Assembly: GCA_021813195.1 (NCBI GenBank)
Contig: JAKALI010000071.1
Coordinates: forward strand, 1 to 11,234
Length of the DNA stretch: 11,234 nucleotides
Source: Pseudomonadota bacterium
GTDB lineage: Bacteria; Pseudomonadota; Alphaproteobacteria; Rhizobiales; Hyphomicrobiaceae
Reading direction: 5' to 3'
Position 1 is the stretch's first letter, and every line of letters starts with the position of its first letter. The notes under the pieces were generated by a model. It was given only the letters and a program-made list of their open reading frames with translations, had not been told where the DNA came from and made no database searches. Below are positions 1 to 7,437 of this stretch, one piece after another. The position numbers and the translations under genes are program-made.

Positions 1-1707
1 CCGATCTAAGGCCACCGCATCGAGCCGTGAGCCGTCGCTCGCCTCCAGCAGGCATCGCACATGATTGTCGCCCACCACTTTGGCGAAACGGACCCGAACG
101 GCCGGTAAGACAAAGCGTGGTGGTGGATTGCCCTGGCCATACGGCCCCGCGCGCTCGATCACGTCGATCAAGGCCTCGTTGACGGCCGAGGGAATGAGCG
201 CACCATCGATCTCAAGTGCAGCGCGTTCGCGCGCGGCCGTCGCCGAGGGCGCAAGCACTTCGCGCAAGAACGCTTCCAAAGCATCCAAACGGGTGCGTTC
301 AACCGTCAGGCCAGCCGCCATGGCATGTCCGCCGCCCTTGAGCAGCAGGCCGTTGGCGACGGCGGCCCGCACTGCCGCGCCGATGTCGACGCCGCCGATC
401 GAGCGCAACGAACCGGTGCCGGCTACCTCTTTCCCAGGGGCTGCATGATCCCACGCAATCACGCAGGCCGGCCGTCCGAAACGTTCGACCAGACGGCTCG
501 CCGCAAGACCAACGACGCCTTTGTGCCACGTATCAGATGCGAGCAGAAGGATCGCCGCATCTGGATCCTCTTCCAGATGCCGTTCTGCTTGCGCCACTGC
601 CTCCTCAAGCATGGCCACTTCGATGGCGCGGCGCTCCTTGTTCAGCCGGTCGAGTTGCTGGGCGATGCGCTGCGCCTCGATGTCGTCACCCGTAGTCAGG
701 AGGCGCGCGCCGAGCGCCGCGTCACCGATGCGCCCACCCGCGTTGATGCGTGGACCCAGGATATATCCGAGATGATATGAGGTCGGAGCCTGATCGAGGT
801 TGGCCGCATCGAACAGCGCGCGCAAGCCGATATTCTGCCGCCGGCGCATGATCGCAAGACCCTGACGTACGAAGGCACGGTTCAAGCCCTGCAGCGGCAC
901 AACGTCGGCAACCGTCGCGAGCGCGACGAGATCCAGTTCAGCGAGCAGCTGCGGCTCTGGCCTGCCAGCGCCATAAAACCCGCGCTGGCGCAGAATGCGC
1001 ACGACGGCGGCCAGTACCAGAAAGACGACGCCCGCTGCGCAGAGGTGGCCCTGACCGGAAACATCATCGAGGCGGTTCGGATTGACGAGGGCGTGGACGT
1101 CCGGCAGCCGCTCGTCAGCCTGGTGGTGGTCGATAACAACGATGTCGGTCTTGAGATCACGAACAGCCTCCATCGCCTCGAAACTCGTCGTCCCGCAATC
1201 CACGGTTACGATCAGTTTCGCACCGTCCTCAACCAAACTTCTCAAGGCCGCTGCGTTGGGACCATAGCCCTCGACAAGTCGGTCGGGGATGTAAATCCGC
1301 GAGGGTATGCCATGGGCCGACAGAAACCGGGCGAGAAGAGCGGAGGAACACGCCCCATCGACGTCGTAATCACCGAAGATTGCGACGGGTGCGCGGGCCT
1401 CGATCGCGGCGGCGATGCGTTGTGCTGCGCGATCCATGTCGCGCAGACTCGCAGGGTCCGGCATCAGGGCTTTGATGGTGGGATCAAGAAATGTTGCAAC
1501 ACCGTCCAACTTCACGCCACGGGCCGCCAGAACGCGGCCCAACAGCTCGGGCAGGTCGTGTTGCTGGCTGATGGCGAGCGCGACGTTGCGATGTTCCGGG
1601 GCAAGACGCTCGCGCCACATGAGGCCGCGCGCGGAGCGGCAGACGTCGAGGAACGTCTCGCGTCCAAATTCTGCGGTTTTCGGCGAGCGTTTTTTGAGCG
1701 CACCCAT
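1..1707 (-). CDS. recJ: Single-stranded-DNA-specific exonuclease RecJ (3' end beyond window)
   Basis: RecJ degrades single-stranded DNA 5' to 3' in recombinational repair (RecFOR pathway) and mismatch repair; it is cytoplasmic and needs Mn2+/Mg2+. The minus-strand frame is open from the ATG at 1707 to the window edge, giving 569 residues. DHH-family motifs appear in order: DYDVDG (113-118), VDCG (169-172), DHH (193-195), ATVADVVPL (264-272), GPRINAGGRIG (318-328), the DHHA1 motif GGGHAMAAG (458-466), and the C-terminal YGQGNPPPRF stretch (523-532). All metal-binding acidic and histidine positions visible in these motifs are intact. The start is supported by AGAGGGG at 1713-1719, five bases upstream. 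Family members are usually about 570-610 residues, so only a short C-terminal piece should be missing. It is the last of five co-oriented genes, 141 bases downstream of prs. Confidence 0.96.
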   Translation of the reverse strand, partial: MGALKKRSPKTAEFGRETFLDVCRSARGLMWRERLAPEHRNVALAISQQHDLPELLGRVLAARGVKLDGVATFLDPTIKALMPDPASLRDMDRAAQRIAAAIEARAPVAIFGDYDVDGACSSALLARFLSAHGIPSRIYIPDRLVEGYGPNAAALRSLVEDGAKLIVTVDCGTTSFEAMEAVRDLKTDIVVIDHHQADERLPDVHALVNPNRLDDVSGQGHLCAAGVVFLVLAAVVRILRQRGFYGAGRPEPQLLAELDLVALATVADVVPLQGLNRAFVRQGLAIMRRRQNIGLRALFDAANLDQAPTSYHLGYILGPRINAGGRIGDAALGARLLTTGDDIEAQRIAQQLDRLNKERRAIEVAMLEEAVAQAERHLEEDPDAAILLLASDTWHKGVVGLAASRLVERFGRPACVIAWDHAAPGKEVAGTGSLRSIGGVDIGAAVRAAVANGLLLKGGGHAMAAGLTVERTRLDALEAFLREVLAPSATAARERAALEIDGALIPSAVNEALIDVIERAGPYGQGNPPPRFVLPAVRVRFAKVVGDNHVRCLLEASDGSRLDAVALDR

Positions 1708-1848
1708 CGCTGCCCCTCTGAGCGATTCGCATGACCCAACTCAGTTCAGCAGAGCATGAGGGTCAAGGCGAGACCTGATCGGACATTGCCAACAGGACGA
1801 AACGATCACCTGTCACGCCGACGGTGGGTGGGATCATCTCACAGACGA

Positions 1849-2826
1849 TTAGTAGAACAGGCTTGAAACACTCTCTTCGCGGCTCGTGCGCAAAATCGCT
1901 TCTCCAATCAGCGGCGCGATTGAAAGGATGCGGATATTGCGGGCGGCCTTGACCGCCTCGGTCGGCAAAATCGAATCGGTAATGACAAGGGACTTGAGCT
2001 TTGAGTTTTGAATACGCGATACGGCGCCGCCCGATAGCACGCCGTGGGTGATGTAGGCGGAAACCTCCGTCGCACCACTCTTAAGAAGCGCCTCAGCGGC
2101 GTTGCACAGCGTACCGCCACTATCGACGATGTCATCGATGAGCACGCAGCGCTTGCCCTCAACGGCGCCGATGACATTCATCACTTCGCTTTCGCCCGGT
2201 CGCTCACGGCGCTTGTCGCACACGGCGATGGGTGCGTCGATACGCTTGGCGAGTGCACGGGCACGCACCACGCCACCGACGTCAGGTGAGACCACCACAA
2301 CGTCGCTGGTGGGGCCCAAATCTTGAATATCGCGTGCGAAGATGGGCGCGGCGAACAAATTGTCGGTCGGGATGTCGAAAAAACCCTGAATCTGACCGGC
2401 GTGAAGATCGAGGGTCAGCACGCGGTCGGCGCCAGCCCGCTCGATGAGATTGGCCACCAACTTGGCCGAGATGGGGGTGCGCGGACCCGGTTTGCGATCC
2501 TGCCGCGCATAACCATAGTAGGGAATGACGGCGGTGATGCGCTTGGCGGACGAGCGCTTCAACGCATCGATCAGGATCAAGAGCTCCATCAAGTTGTCGT
2601 TGGCTGGAAACGACGTCGACTGGACGATGAAGGCGTCTTGCCCGCGGACGTTCTCCTGGATCTCGACGAAGATCTCCATGTCGGCGAACCGCTTCACTTG
2701 CCCCTTGGTGAGCGGCGCTTTGACATAGGCCGAAATGGCCTCAGCTAACGGGCGGTTCGAATTCCCCGCAACCAATTTTACGCGCTGCGCGCCGCGGCCA
2801 CTCTCTTCGCGGGCATCGAACGGCAT
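1849..2826 (-). CDS. prs: Ribose-phosphate pyrophosphokinase (PRPP synthase)
   Basis: Transfers pyrophosphate from ATP to ribose 5-phosphate to make PRPP, the precursor of purines, pyrimidines, histidine, tryptophan and NAD. The protein has 325 residues, slightly longer than the usual 310-320 because of an N-terminal extension before [10 protein letters not shown]. Visible motifs are [12 protein letters not shown] (101-112, ATP-binding region), [11 protein letters not shown] (140-150, cation-binding region), the flexible catalytic loop KRRERP (205-210) and the PRPP-binding loop DDIVDSGGT (231-239). The frame stays open upstream to 2913, but the ATG at 2826 is preferred: GAGAGG lies six bases upstream (2833-2838) and the extra 29 residues look non-coding. 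The lipoprotein gene lies upstream and recJ downstream, with gaps of 181 and 141 bases, so separate transcription is plausible. Confidence 0.97.
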   Translation of the reverse strand: MPFDAREESGRGAQRVKLVAGNSNRPLAEAISAYVKAPLTKGQVKRFADMEIFVEIQENVRGQDAFIVQSTSFPANDNLMELLILIDALKRSSAKRITAVIPYYGYARQDRKPGPRTPISAKLVANLIERAGADRVLTLDLHAGQIQGFFDIPTDNLFAAPIFARDIQDLGPTSDVVVVSPDVGGVVRARALAKRIDAPIAVCDKRRERPGESEVMNVIGAVEGKRCVLIDDIVDSGGTLCNAAEALLKSGATEVSAYITHGVLSGGAVSRIQNSKLKSLVITDSILPTEAVKAARNIRILSIAPLIGEAILRTSREESVSSLFY

Positions 2827-2832
2827 GGCGCG

Positions 2833-2838
2833 CCTCTC
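2833..2838 (-). promoter_or_regulatory. Ribosome binding site deciding the prs start
   Basis: GAGAGG on the minus strand sits six bases before the ATG at 2826. No comparable site precedes the longer in-frame start at 2913, so this element favours the 325-residue form of Prs. Confidence 0.7.
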
Positions 2839-2972
2839 GTTGATATTTGTGTGACAGTCCTGTGATCGGCGGCTGTCTAGCAAGGGGCAACAATCGTGTA
2901 AACAGTCGAGCACCTTGTCGCGGGCGGCTCACCGCGCCGCTCACATCGTTGGCGCGTTCCTGCGGACACGGT

Positions 2973-2999
2973 AAAGGCGGCACACGAGGCGCCGCCTTG
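2973..2999 (-). terminator. Possible intrinsic terminator after the two-domain lipoprotein gene
   Basis: AAGGCGGC (2974-2981) and GCCGCCTT (2991-2998) form a perfect 8-bp stem with a 9-base loop. It begins about 10 bases after the stop of the lipoprotein gene (stop at 3008, minus strand). On the minus strand the stem is followed by only a short T run, so termination strength is uncertain. The placement right after a stop codon and before prs is the main support. Confidence 0.45.
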
Positions 3000-3007
3000 G
3001 AAACATG

Positions 3008-4048
3008 TCAGTTCGCTTTAGGCAGGAGCTTCACAATGCCCTGCGCCGCGGCTGCCGCCGCCGCGTCGGCCGTTTTGCCCCACGAGCCGTCGAGCGAACC
3101 TTGCGGTACTTCGTTCTTCTGAGACACAGTCCCCAAGTGCTTGCCCTGAGCGTCCTTGACGTGCCAGTCGATTGCAACCGGCTGTTTGCCGTCCTTAGCC
3201 GCGCCGACCGACACCTTGCCCTCAACCTTATACGCATCAGGTGAGCCGTTCGCGAGTGCCACCCCATTCTTCGTCAATTCATTCTGAATGGCTCGGGTCA
3301 GCGCGGCACTGCCATCACCCGGGGCGCCGGTCACGCTGGGAACTGAGGCCAGGATTGGACCGGACCGCGCAATGCTTCCGGTGGTCGATGCCGCCCCGAT
3401 GCCCTGAGCGGTCGGAGCCGCCGGTGTCATCGCTGTGGCCTGCGAAGCTGCAGTGGAACCCGCAGCTGCCGGGGTCGCGGCGCTGGCCATCGGCACGCCG
3501 CCTTGGGCCGTCTGCGTCGGCAGCCAAGTCGCGATCGAATTTGATGTCTTGCTTGCGATCTGGTCAACGATCTGCGGTGTCACGGACGACCACGTATCTT
3601 TCGAAGCGCCACCCGGGGCCACTTCTTCACCCGTGATGCGATTGACGCGTTTGCCGGTCGGATCCGTCACGTCCCAGATGTAGGAAACTTTCGTAGAAGC
3701 CTTCTCCTTTGCCGCAACGACGTAGCCCCTCAAAGTATAGTCTGACGGGTCCGTCGATTGCTTGGCGACGCTCACACCCTGGCGTTCGAGCCCCGCTGTG
3801 ACCTGAGCCTGCAACGCCTGCGAGGTCGCGTCGGGCGGCCCTACGATGGGCGCTATTGCGATTTTGGCGCGCTTGGTCTGCTGCTGGGCCGCGTCAGCCA
3901 CCGCCGCCTGCTCAGGCGCACTCTGTCCGGCAAACAAACCGCCACCGGTTTCACATCCCGAAAGACCGAAACAGGCTATGACAAGCAAGGCTGCCTGCGT
4001 TGTCCGCAAGCGGACGCTCGACGCCGCAGCACGATCAATGGTCGTCAC
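3008..4048 (-). CDS. Putative lipoprotein with two tandem related domains, function unknown
   Basis: A 346-residue putative outer-membrane lipoprotein. The N-terminus has a basic region, a hydrophobic stretch (18-29) and a lipobox LSGC with the lipidated Cys at 32. After it come two domains of about 115 residues (roughly 62-176 and 230-342) that align with each other. Matching landmarks are Gly-Val at 91-92 and 262-263, Tyr 104 and 273, Trp-x-Val-x-Asp at 125-129 and 295-299, Gly-Lys at 132-133 and 302-303, and Trp 153 and 323. The joint is a low-complexity Ala/Thr/Pro-rich linker (about 182-228). The start is taken as GTG at 4048: GAGGGGG (4057-4063) lies eight bases upstream and this start puts the signal peptide at the N-terminus, whereas the open frame up to 4192 would bury it. 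No enzymatic motif was recognised. It lies between pgeF and prs. Confidence 0.85.
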   Translation of the reverse strand: MTTIDRAAASSVRLRTTQAALLVIACFGLSGCETGGGLFAGQSAPEQAAVADAAQQQTKRAKIAIAPIVGPPDATSQALQAQVTAGLERQGVSVAKQSTDPSDYTLRGYVVAAKEKASTKVSYIWDVTDPTGKRVNRITGEEVAPGGASKDTWSSVTPQIVDQIASKTSNSIATWLPTQTAQGGVPMASAATPAAAGSTAASQATAMTPAAPTAQGIGAASTTGSIARSGPILASVPSVTGAPGDGSAALTRAIQNELTKNGVALANGSPDAYKVEGKVSVGAAKDGKQPVAIDWHVKDAQGKHLGTVSQKNEVPQGSLDGSWGKTADAAAAAAAQGIVKLLPKAN

Positions 4049-4056
4049 GATGACGT

Positions 4057-4063
4057 CCCCCTC
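4057..4063 (-). promoter_or_regulatory. Ribosome binding site supporting a GTG start for the lipoprotein
   Basis: GAGGGGG on the minus strand, eight bases before the GTG at 4048. It selects a non-ATG start that places the lipobox Cys at residue 32, a normal signal-peptide length. The alternative start at 4192 would put 80 residues before that cysteine. Confidence 0.65.
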
Positions 4064-4250
4064 AAATGACCCGCTGTTTTCCGGCGGCCGTCGTACTGAC
4101 TTTGCGGCCCTCTCTCCTCTCCACCGGTACGCCCTCTTCAAGACTTGCCTAACCTGATGGCCGCCTGGCCGACAAGCCGCAATCCCGGACAAGTTGGGAA
4201 ACTGCCTAACGGTGCCCCTTGGAGTGGACGCAGAGCTGTGGATAGTGCCG

Positions 4251-5024
4251 TTAAGTCACAACGATGGCGGAGATTTGACGACCGTAATCGGGCTCGTTGC
4301 GGTGCGTCGCGCGACGGAAACTGAAAAAAAGCGATTCGTTCCCGTAGGTGCAGGGCGCAATTCGATCGACGGTGGCCAACGACAGACCTTCGAGACGGCT
4401 GGCAACATAGCCCGGCAGGTCGAAGTGGGGCTTGGCCTGCACCGCAGTTTGAGAAAAAAACTTCTTGTTGTCAGGGTTTTGCGCGAGGAGCTCGGCCTCG
4501 AATTCGGCGCCGACCTCATAGGCAGCCGGGGAGATCGTCGGACCGATGGCTGCCCTGATCCGCGCTCTGCTGGCACCCTGGCGCTCCATCTCCGTGACCG
4601 CCGCCTCAAGCACGCCCGCCACCGCGCCCCGCCAGCCGGCATGCGCGGCAGCCACAACCCGAGCGATGGGATCGGCGAACAGGACTGGCGCACAATCGGC
4701 CGTGAGCACACCAATCGCCAAGCCGGGGGTGCTCGTGACAACGGCGTCGGCCTTTGGGAGTTCCGCGCGCGGGATGGGCTCGTGGACTGTCATGGCGAGG
4801 GCGCCGTGGACTTGATAAAGCGTGACGACCTCTGGACGCCGCGCACCCAAGTAGCCAGCAACACGGGCCCTGTTCTCCAGCACCCGAGCGGGATGGTCGT
4901 GCGACCCGAGCCCACAATTCAAGCCCGCATAAAGGCCCTCCGAAACGCCGCCTTCGCGCGTGAAGAACCCGTGATGTATGCCTGAAGCCTGGTAGAGCGC
5001 TGGACTTTGGAGAGGCTTAGGCAT
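4251..5024 (-). CDS. pgeF: Peptidoglycan editing factor PgeF (multicopper polyphenol oxidase/laccase-like family, YfiH)
   Basis: The family was long annotated as laccase or polyphenol oxidase. E. coli YfiH/PgeF limits incorporation of the wrong amino acid (L-Ser for L-Ala) in peptidoglycan stem peptides, and related proteins show purine-nucleoside activity. The protein has 257 residues, normal for the family. It starts with the typical HGFFTREGGVSEG block (18-30). The active-site set is present: His73 in YQVHG, Cys111 in TADCAP and His128 in HAGWRG, plus the C-terminal PCTYGNESLFFSFRR (224-238). The ATG at 5024 is chosen because the family block follows directly; the frame is open to 5105, but the added residues look like non-coding translation. 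Only a weak ribosome site (GAGCG) precedes the start. The context, pal upstream and murA nearby, fits a cell-wall role. Confidence 0.94.
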   Translation of the reverse strand: MPKPLQSPALYQASGIHHGFFTREGGVSEGLYAGLNCGLGSHDHPARVLENRARVAGYLGARRPEVVTLYQVHGALAMTVHEPIPRAELPKADAVVTSTPGLAIGVLTADCAPVLFADPIARVVAAAHAGWRGAVAGVLEAAVTEMERQGASRARIRAAIGPTISPAAYEVGAEFEAELLAQNPDNKKFFSQTAVQAKPHFDLPGYVASRLEGLSLATVDRIAPCTYGNESLFFSFRRATHRNEPDYGRQISAIVVT

Positions 5025-5196
5025 GTGTCGCTCGGTTTGCAGTCGGCGGCGCGGCACGACATGCTGAGCCGCTCGAACGAGTGTCTCTGCGCACGCCCGC
5101 CGCATCAGGCCAGCTACACCACCACGAGGTTCGTGCCGTGTCGACAGCGCTCGTTCTCAGATTCCGCCATCCGCCGCAATGGCTGAGCACTTGGCC

Positions 5197-5775
5197 TCAG
5201 CGCTGACTAATTGAAGCTCCACCGAGCACGGTCTGAGCGCGGCGGTTCTGCGACCAACAGGAAATGTCATCGCACACCGCAACGGGCCGCTCTTTGCCGT
5301 AGGAGATCGTGCGCATGCGAGCGTGTGACACGCCCTGCGCCGCCAAGTAGTTGCGCACCGACTGGGCGCGGCGGGCGCCCAACGCCAGATTGTACTCGCG
5401 CGTGCCGCGCTCATCCGCGTGGCCTTCGATGAGAATGGGATATTGCGGATATTGTTTGAGCCAGCGGGCCTGCTCGTTCAGCGTGGCGATCGAATCGGGA
5501 TTCAAATCAGAGCTATCACTGGAGAAGTAGACCAGATCGCGAGCTCCAGTGCGGAAATCCTGCTCAGACCCTGGCATGGCTCGACCCGACCCTGATCCAA
5601 ATCCACGGCCATAACCTGACCCGCTGCCGTCCGATCCGAGGAGGCTAGGTCCTGGTGCATCGTTGGATTTGGAGCAGGCCCCAAGCAGTGCCGCCGCTGC
5701 AAGCGTCGCCGTGATGAACGCGGCTCTCAAGGTGGTAAGGCGCGAAGGCGCGGCAAACGACATCACGGACAGCAT
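5197..5775 (-). CDS. pal: Peptidoglycan-associated lipoprotein Pal
   Basis: Pal is the outer-membrane lipoprotein of the Tol-Pal system. It binds diaminopimelate in peptidoglycan and helps outer-membrane constriction at division. The 192-residue protein has a signal peptide with lipobox LGAC (Cys34), a Gly/Ser-rich linker (about 46-65) and an OmpA-like C-terminal domain (about 80-185). Within that domain are LVYFSSDSSDL (81-91), IEGHADERGTREYNLALG (116-133) followed by ARRAQSVRNYL (134-144), and CDDISCWSQNRRA (168-180) with a cysteine pair typical of alphaproteobacterial Pal. The start at 5775 has CTGGAG six bases upstream (5782-5787); a second Met four codons later is less well placed. No tolB lies upstream and no cpoB/ybgF downstream, unlike the usual tol-pal cluster. 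A CtrA-type box lies 48 bases upstream of the start. Confidence 0.95.
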   Translation of the reverse strand: MLSVMSFAAPSRLTTLRAAFITATLAAAALLGACSKSNDAPGPSLLGSDGSGSGYGRGFGSGSGRAMPGSEQDFRTGARDLVYFSSDSSDLNPDSIATLNEQARWLKQYPQYPILIEGHADERGTREYNLALGARRAQSVRNYLAAQGVSHARMRTISYGKERPVAVCDDISCWSQNRRAQTVLGGASISQR

Positions 5776-5823
5776 GACGGACTCCAGACACGACCGACTG
5801 GGCCACGATTGTCCCGGGCTTGG

Positions 5824-5838
5824 TTAATGCCCGGTTAA
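5824..5838. promoter_or_regulatory. CtrA-type binding site (TTAA-N7-TTAA) between pal and gshB
   Basis: TTAA at 5824-5827 and TTAA at 5835-5838 are separated by exactly seven bases. This matches the full-site consensus of CtrA, the alphaproteobacterial cell-cycle response regulator. Each half is embedded in a GGTTAA repeat with an 11-bp period, and the second copy is the palindrome GGTTAACC (5833-5840). The box is 48 bases upstream of the pal ATG and 92 bases upstream of the gshB ATG, so control of pal is more likely. A GACTC sequence (GANTC class, the CcrM methylation motif) lies at 5780-5784 next to the pal start. Confidence 0.6.
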
Positions 5839-5930
5839 CCGCATCACTTTTTGGCCACCAGCCAGTGGCGATTAGCGTGCGGAACATCTATGTGCTCTGC
5901 GATGGAAATAGGGCGATGGCGGGGTGAGAC

Positions 5931-6887
5931 ATGGGCAAGACGCTGAAGATCGCGTGTCAGATGGACCCCATCCAGCGCATCGATATCCGCGGCGACAGCA
6001 CCTTCGCGATTCTGCTCGAAGCCCAAGCGCGGGGGCATGACATCTTCTATTACACCCCCCCAGATCTCGCGCTGGATGGTGACCGCCTGCTGGCCCGGGG
6101 TGCGACGCTCAATGTCCGCGACGTCCCTGGCGACCATTACACGCTGTCCGATCCGCGCACCGTAGACTTGGCCACCTGCGATGTGGTGCTGTTGCGCCAG
6201 GATCCGCCCTTCGACATGGCCTACATCACCGCGACGCATCTGCTGGAACGCATCCACCCGCGCACGCTGGTCGTCAACGATCCTCATCATGTGCGCAATG
6301 CGCCAGAAAAAATCTGGGTGCTCGATTTTCTCAATCTCATGCCGCCCACGCTCGTCACGCGTCAGCTTGCCGACGTCCAGGAATTTCGCGCACGACACGG
6401 CGACATCATCGTGAAGCCTCTTTACGGCAATGGCGGAGCGAGCATATTTCACATTCGCTCCAATGATACGAACTTGGCCTCGCTCGTAGAATTGTTTCAG
6501 ACCGTGTTCCGCGAGCCATTCATGGTGCAGCAATACCGCCCGGAAGTGCGGTTCGGCGACAAGCGGATTATTCTTGTCGACGGTAAAGTTGCCGGCGCGA
6601 TTAATCGCGTGCCAGCCGAGGGTGAAGCACGATCGAACCTGCACGTGGGCGGAACGGCGGTGCCAACTGAACTTACCGCCCGCGACCACGAGATCTGTGC
6701 GCGACTTGGTCCGGAATTGAAGCGTCGCGGCCTCATTTTCGCAGGAATTGACGTGATCGGCGATTATCTGACCGAAATCAACGTGACATCGCCAACGGGT
6801 ATCCGCCAGGTGAAAGCCTTTGGCGGGAACGATATCGCGGCGATGATCTGGGATGTCGTGGAAGCGAAGCGCGCCGCGGCCAATTAA
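5931..6887 (+). CDS. gshB: Glutathione synthetase
   Basis: ATP-dependent ligation of gamma-glutamylcysteine and glycine, the second step of glutathione synthesis, in the cytoplasm. At 318 residues it matches the bacterial GshB length (E. coli 316). The N-terminal substrate domain shows [18 protein letters not shown] (11-28), [10 protein letters not shown] (89-98) and [12 protein letters not shown] (116-127). The ATP-grasp domain shows [12 protein letters not shown] (160-171), the NLHVGG segment (237-241 region) and the metal and substrate-binding end [12 protein letters not shown] (283-294). All are intact. The start ATG has GGGGTGA at 5921-5927, three bases upstream. It is transcribed divergently from pal and followed by a co-oriented META-domain gene after 112 bases. 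A long open frame on the opposite strand is a shadow of its codon bias. Confidence 0.97.
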   Translation: MGKTLKIACQMDPIQRIDIRGDSTFAILLEAQARGHDIFYYTPPDLALDGDRLLARGATLNVRDVPGDHYTLSDPRTVDLATCDVVLLRQDPPFDMAYITATHLLERIHPRTLVVNDPHHVRNAPEKIWVLDFLNLMPPTLVTRQLADVQEFRARHGDIIVKPLYGNGGASIFHIRSNDTNLASLVELFQTVFREPFMVQQYRPEVRFGDKRIILVDGKVAGAINRVPAEGEARSNLHVGGTAVPTELTARDHEICARLGPELKRRGLIFAGIDVIGDYLTEINVTSPTGIRQVKAFGGNDIAAMIWDVVEAKRAAAN

Positions 6888-6987
6888 CGAATCATCGCCC
6901 TCCGCATTCTGTCCTTGTGCCGAGATTGGTATGCGACACATCCTAGCCCCAATCGGCTGCAATCAAATCCAGCGAGCGACAAGAACT

Positions 6988-6993
6988 GGAGGA
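6988..6993 (+). promoter_or_regulatory. Ribosome binding site of the META-domain lipoprotein gene
   Basis: A perfect GGAGGA. It is six bases from a TTG (7000) and nine bases from a GTG (7003) in the same frame, and it overlaps an out-of-frame ATG at 6993. The coding frame therefore begins at a non-ATG codon. Confidence 0.75.
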
Positions 6994-7002
6994 TGAGCAT
7001 TG

Positions 7003-7410
7003 GTGCGCGTCAGTTGGGTCTTGGCGGCGGTGTCGGCCTCAGTCGGGCTCGCAGGTTGCGGTGCTTTAGCGGGGGATAACATTCGCGGCAAAACATGGCG
7101 CGTTGAAATGGTGGCCGGCGCCGGTACCATCGACACGGGGCAAACCTCGTTTGAAATTTCGGATGCGGGACGACTCGCAACGACCATCGGCTGTAACCGC
7201 ATCGGCGGACCCGCCAAGATTGACGGTGCGAACATTACCCTCGGCCCGCTCATGGCGACCCGTATGGCCTGCGCGCCGGCGCTCATGGATCAGGAAGCCC
7301 GATACACTGCAGCGCTCGAAGCCGCGCGCAGTTACGTCATCGAGAATGGAATGCTGAAGCTCAAGAACGAGGCCGGCGACGTCGTCGTGACCTTCGCGGG
7401 TGCAGGCTGA
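7003..7410 (+). CDS. META-domain lipoprotein (HslJ-like)
   Basis: A small secreted or outer-membrane lipoprotein of 135 residues. A short signal peptide ends in the lipobox LAGC (Cys19). A single META domain (PF03724, the family of the heat-induced E. coli HslJ) follows from about 30 to 131. Its signature is visible as ATTIGCNRIGGP (59-70), LGPLMATRMACAPALMDQE (80-98) and ALEAARSYVIENGMLKL (104-120). The paired cysteines at 64 and 90 are the usual META positions. META proteins are linked to novobiocin resistance and envelope stress in E. coli; the precise role here is unknown. The start is GTG at 7003 or TTG at 7000, since both suit the GGAGGA site; GTG is chosen as the commoner start. It converges on murA with only 27 bases between stops and no clear shared terminator. 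Confidence 0.9.
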   Translation: MRVSWVLAAVSASVGLAGCGALAGDNIRGKTWRVEMVAGAGTIDTGQTSFEISDAGRLATTIGCNRIGGPAKIDGANITLGPLMATRMACAPALMDQEARYTAALEAARSYVIENGMLKLKNEAGDVVVTFAGAG

Positions 7411-7437
7411 TGTTTGAACGGCGGCGGCCCGCGTGCT

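Noticed and set aside
1045..1734. A 229-residue plus-strand open frame across the start of recJ
   Set aside because: The minus strand encodes a continuous RecJ with all motifs here; the plus frame is an antisense shadow.
1740..1848. A weak inverted repeat (ACAGG/CCTGT) after prs, considered as a terminator
   Set aside because: A five-base stem with a 12-base loop and no T run is within chance expectation.
4207..4253. TAACGG...CCGTTA inverted arms around the pgeF stop
   Set aside because: Only six bases per arm and about 35 bases between them; no supporting structure or T tract.
4194..4985. A 263-residue plus-strand open frame opposite pgeF
   Set aside because: PgeF on the minus strand has its full active site and normal length; the plus frame shows no protein-like features.
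5025..5196. Possible remnant of a gene between pal and pgeF, since a methyltransferase often precedes pgeF in Rhizobiales
   Set aside because: No frame in this 172-base gap gives residues resembling a methyltransferase or any known protein; only a 5-bp stem (CACGA/TCGTG) was seen.
5844..6962. A 372-residue open frame on the minus strand opposite gshB
   Set aside because: It covers gshB almost exactly antisense. Its translation has no recognisable domain, and gshB has every family motif; GC-rich codon bias produces such shadows.
7122..7145. The idea that the whole gshB-META-murA block is a transferred island
   Set aside because: Composition and codon choice look like the neighbours by eye, and there are no integrase genes, flanking repeats or tRNA.
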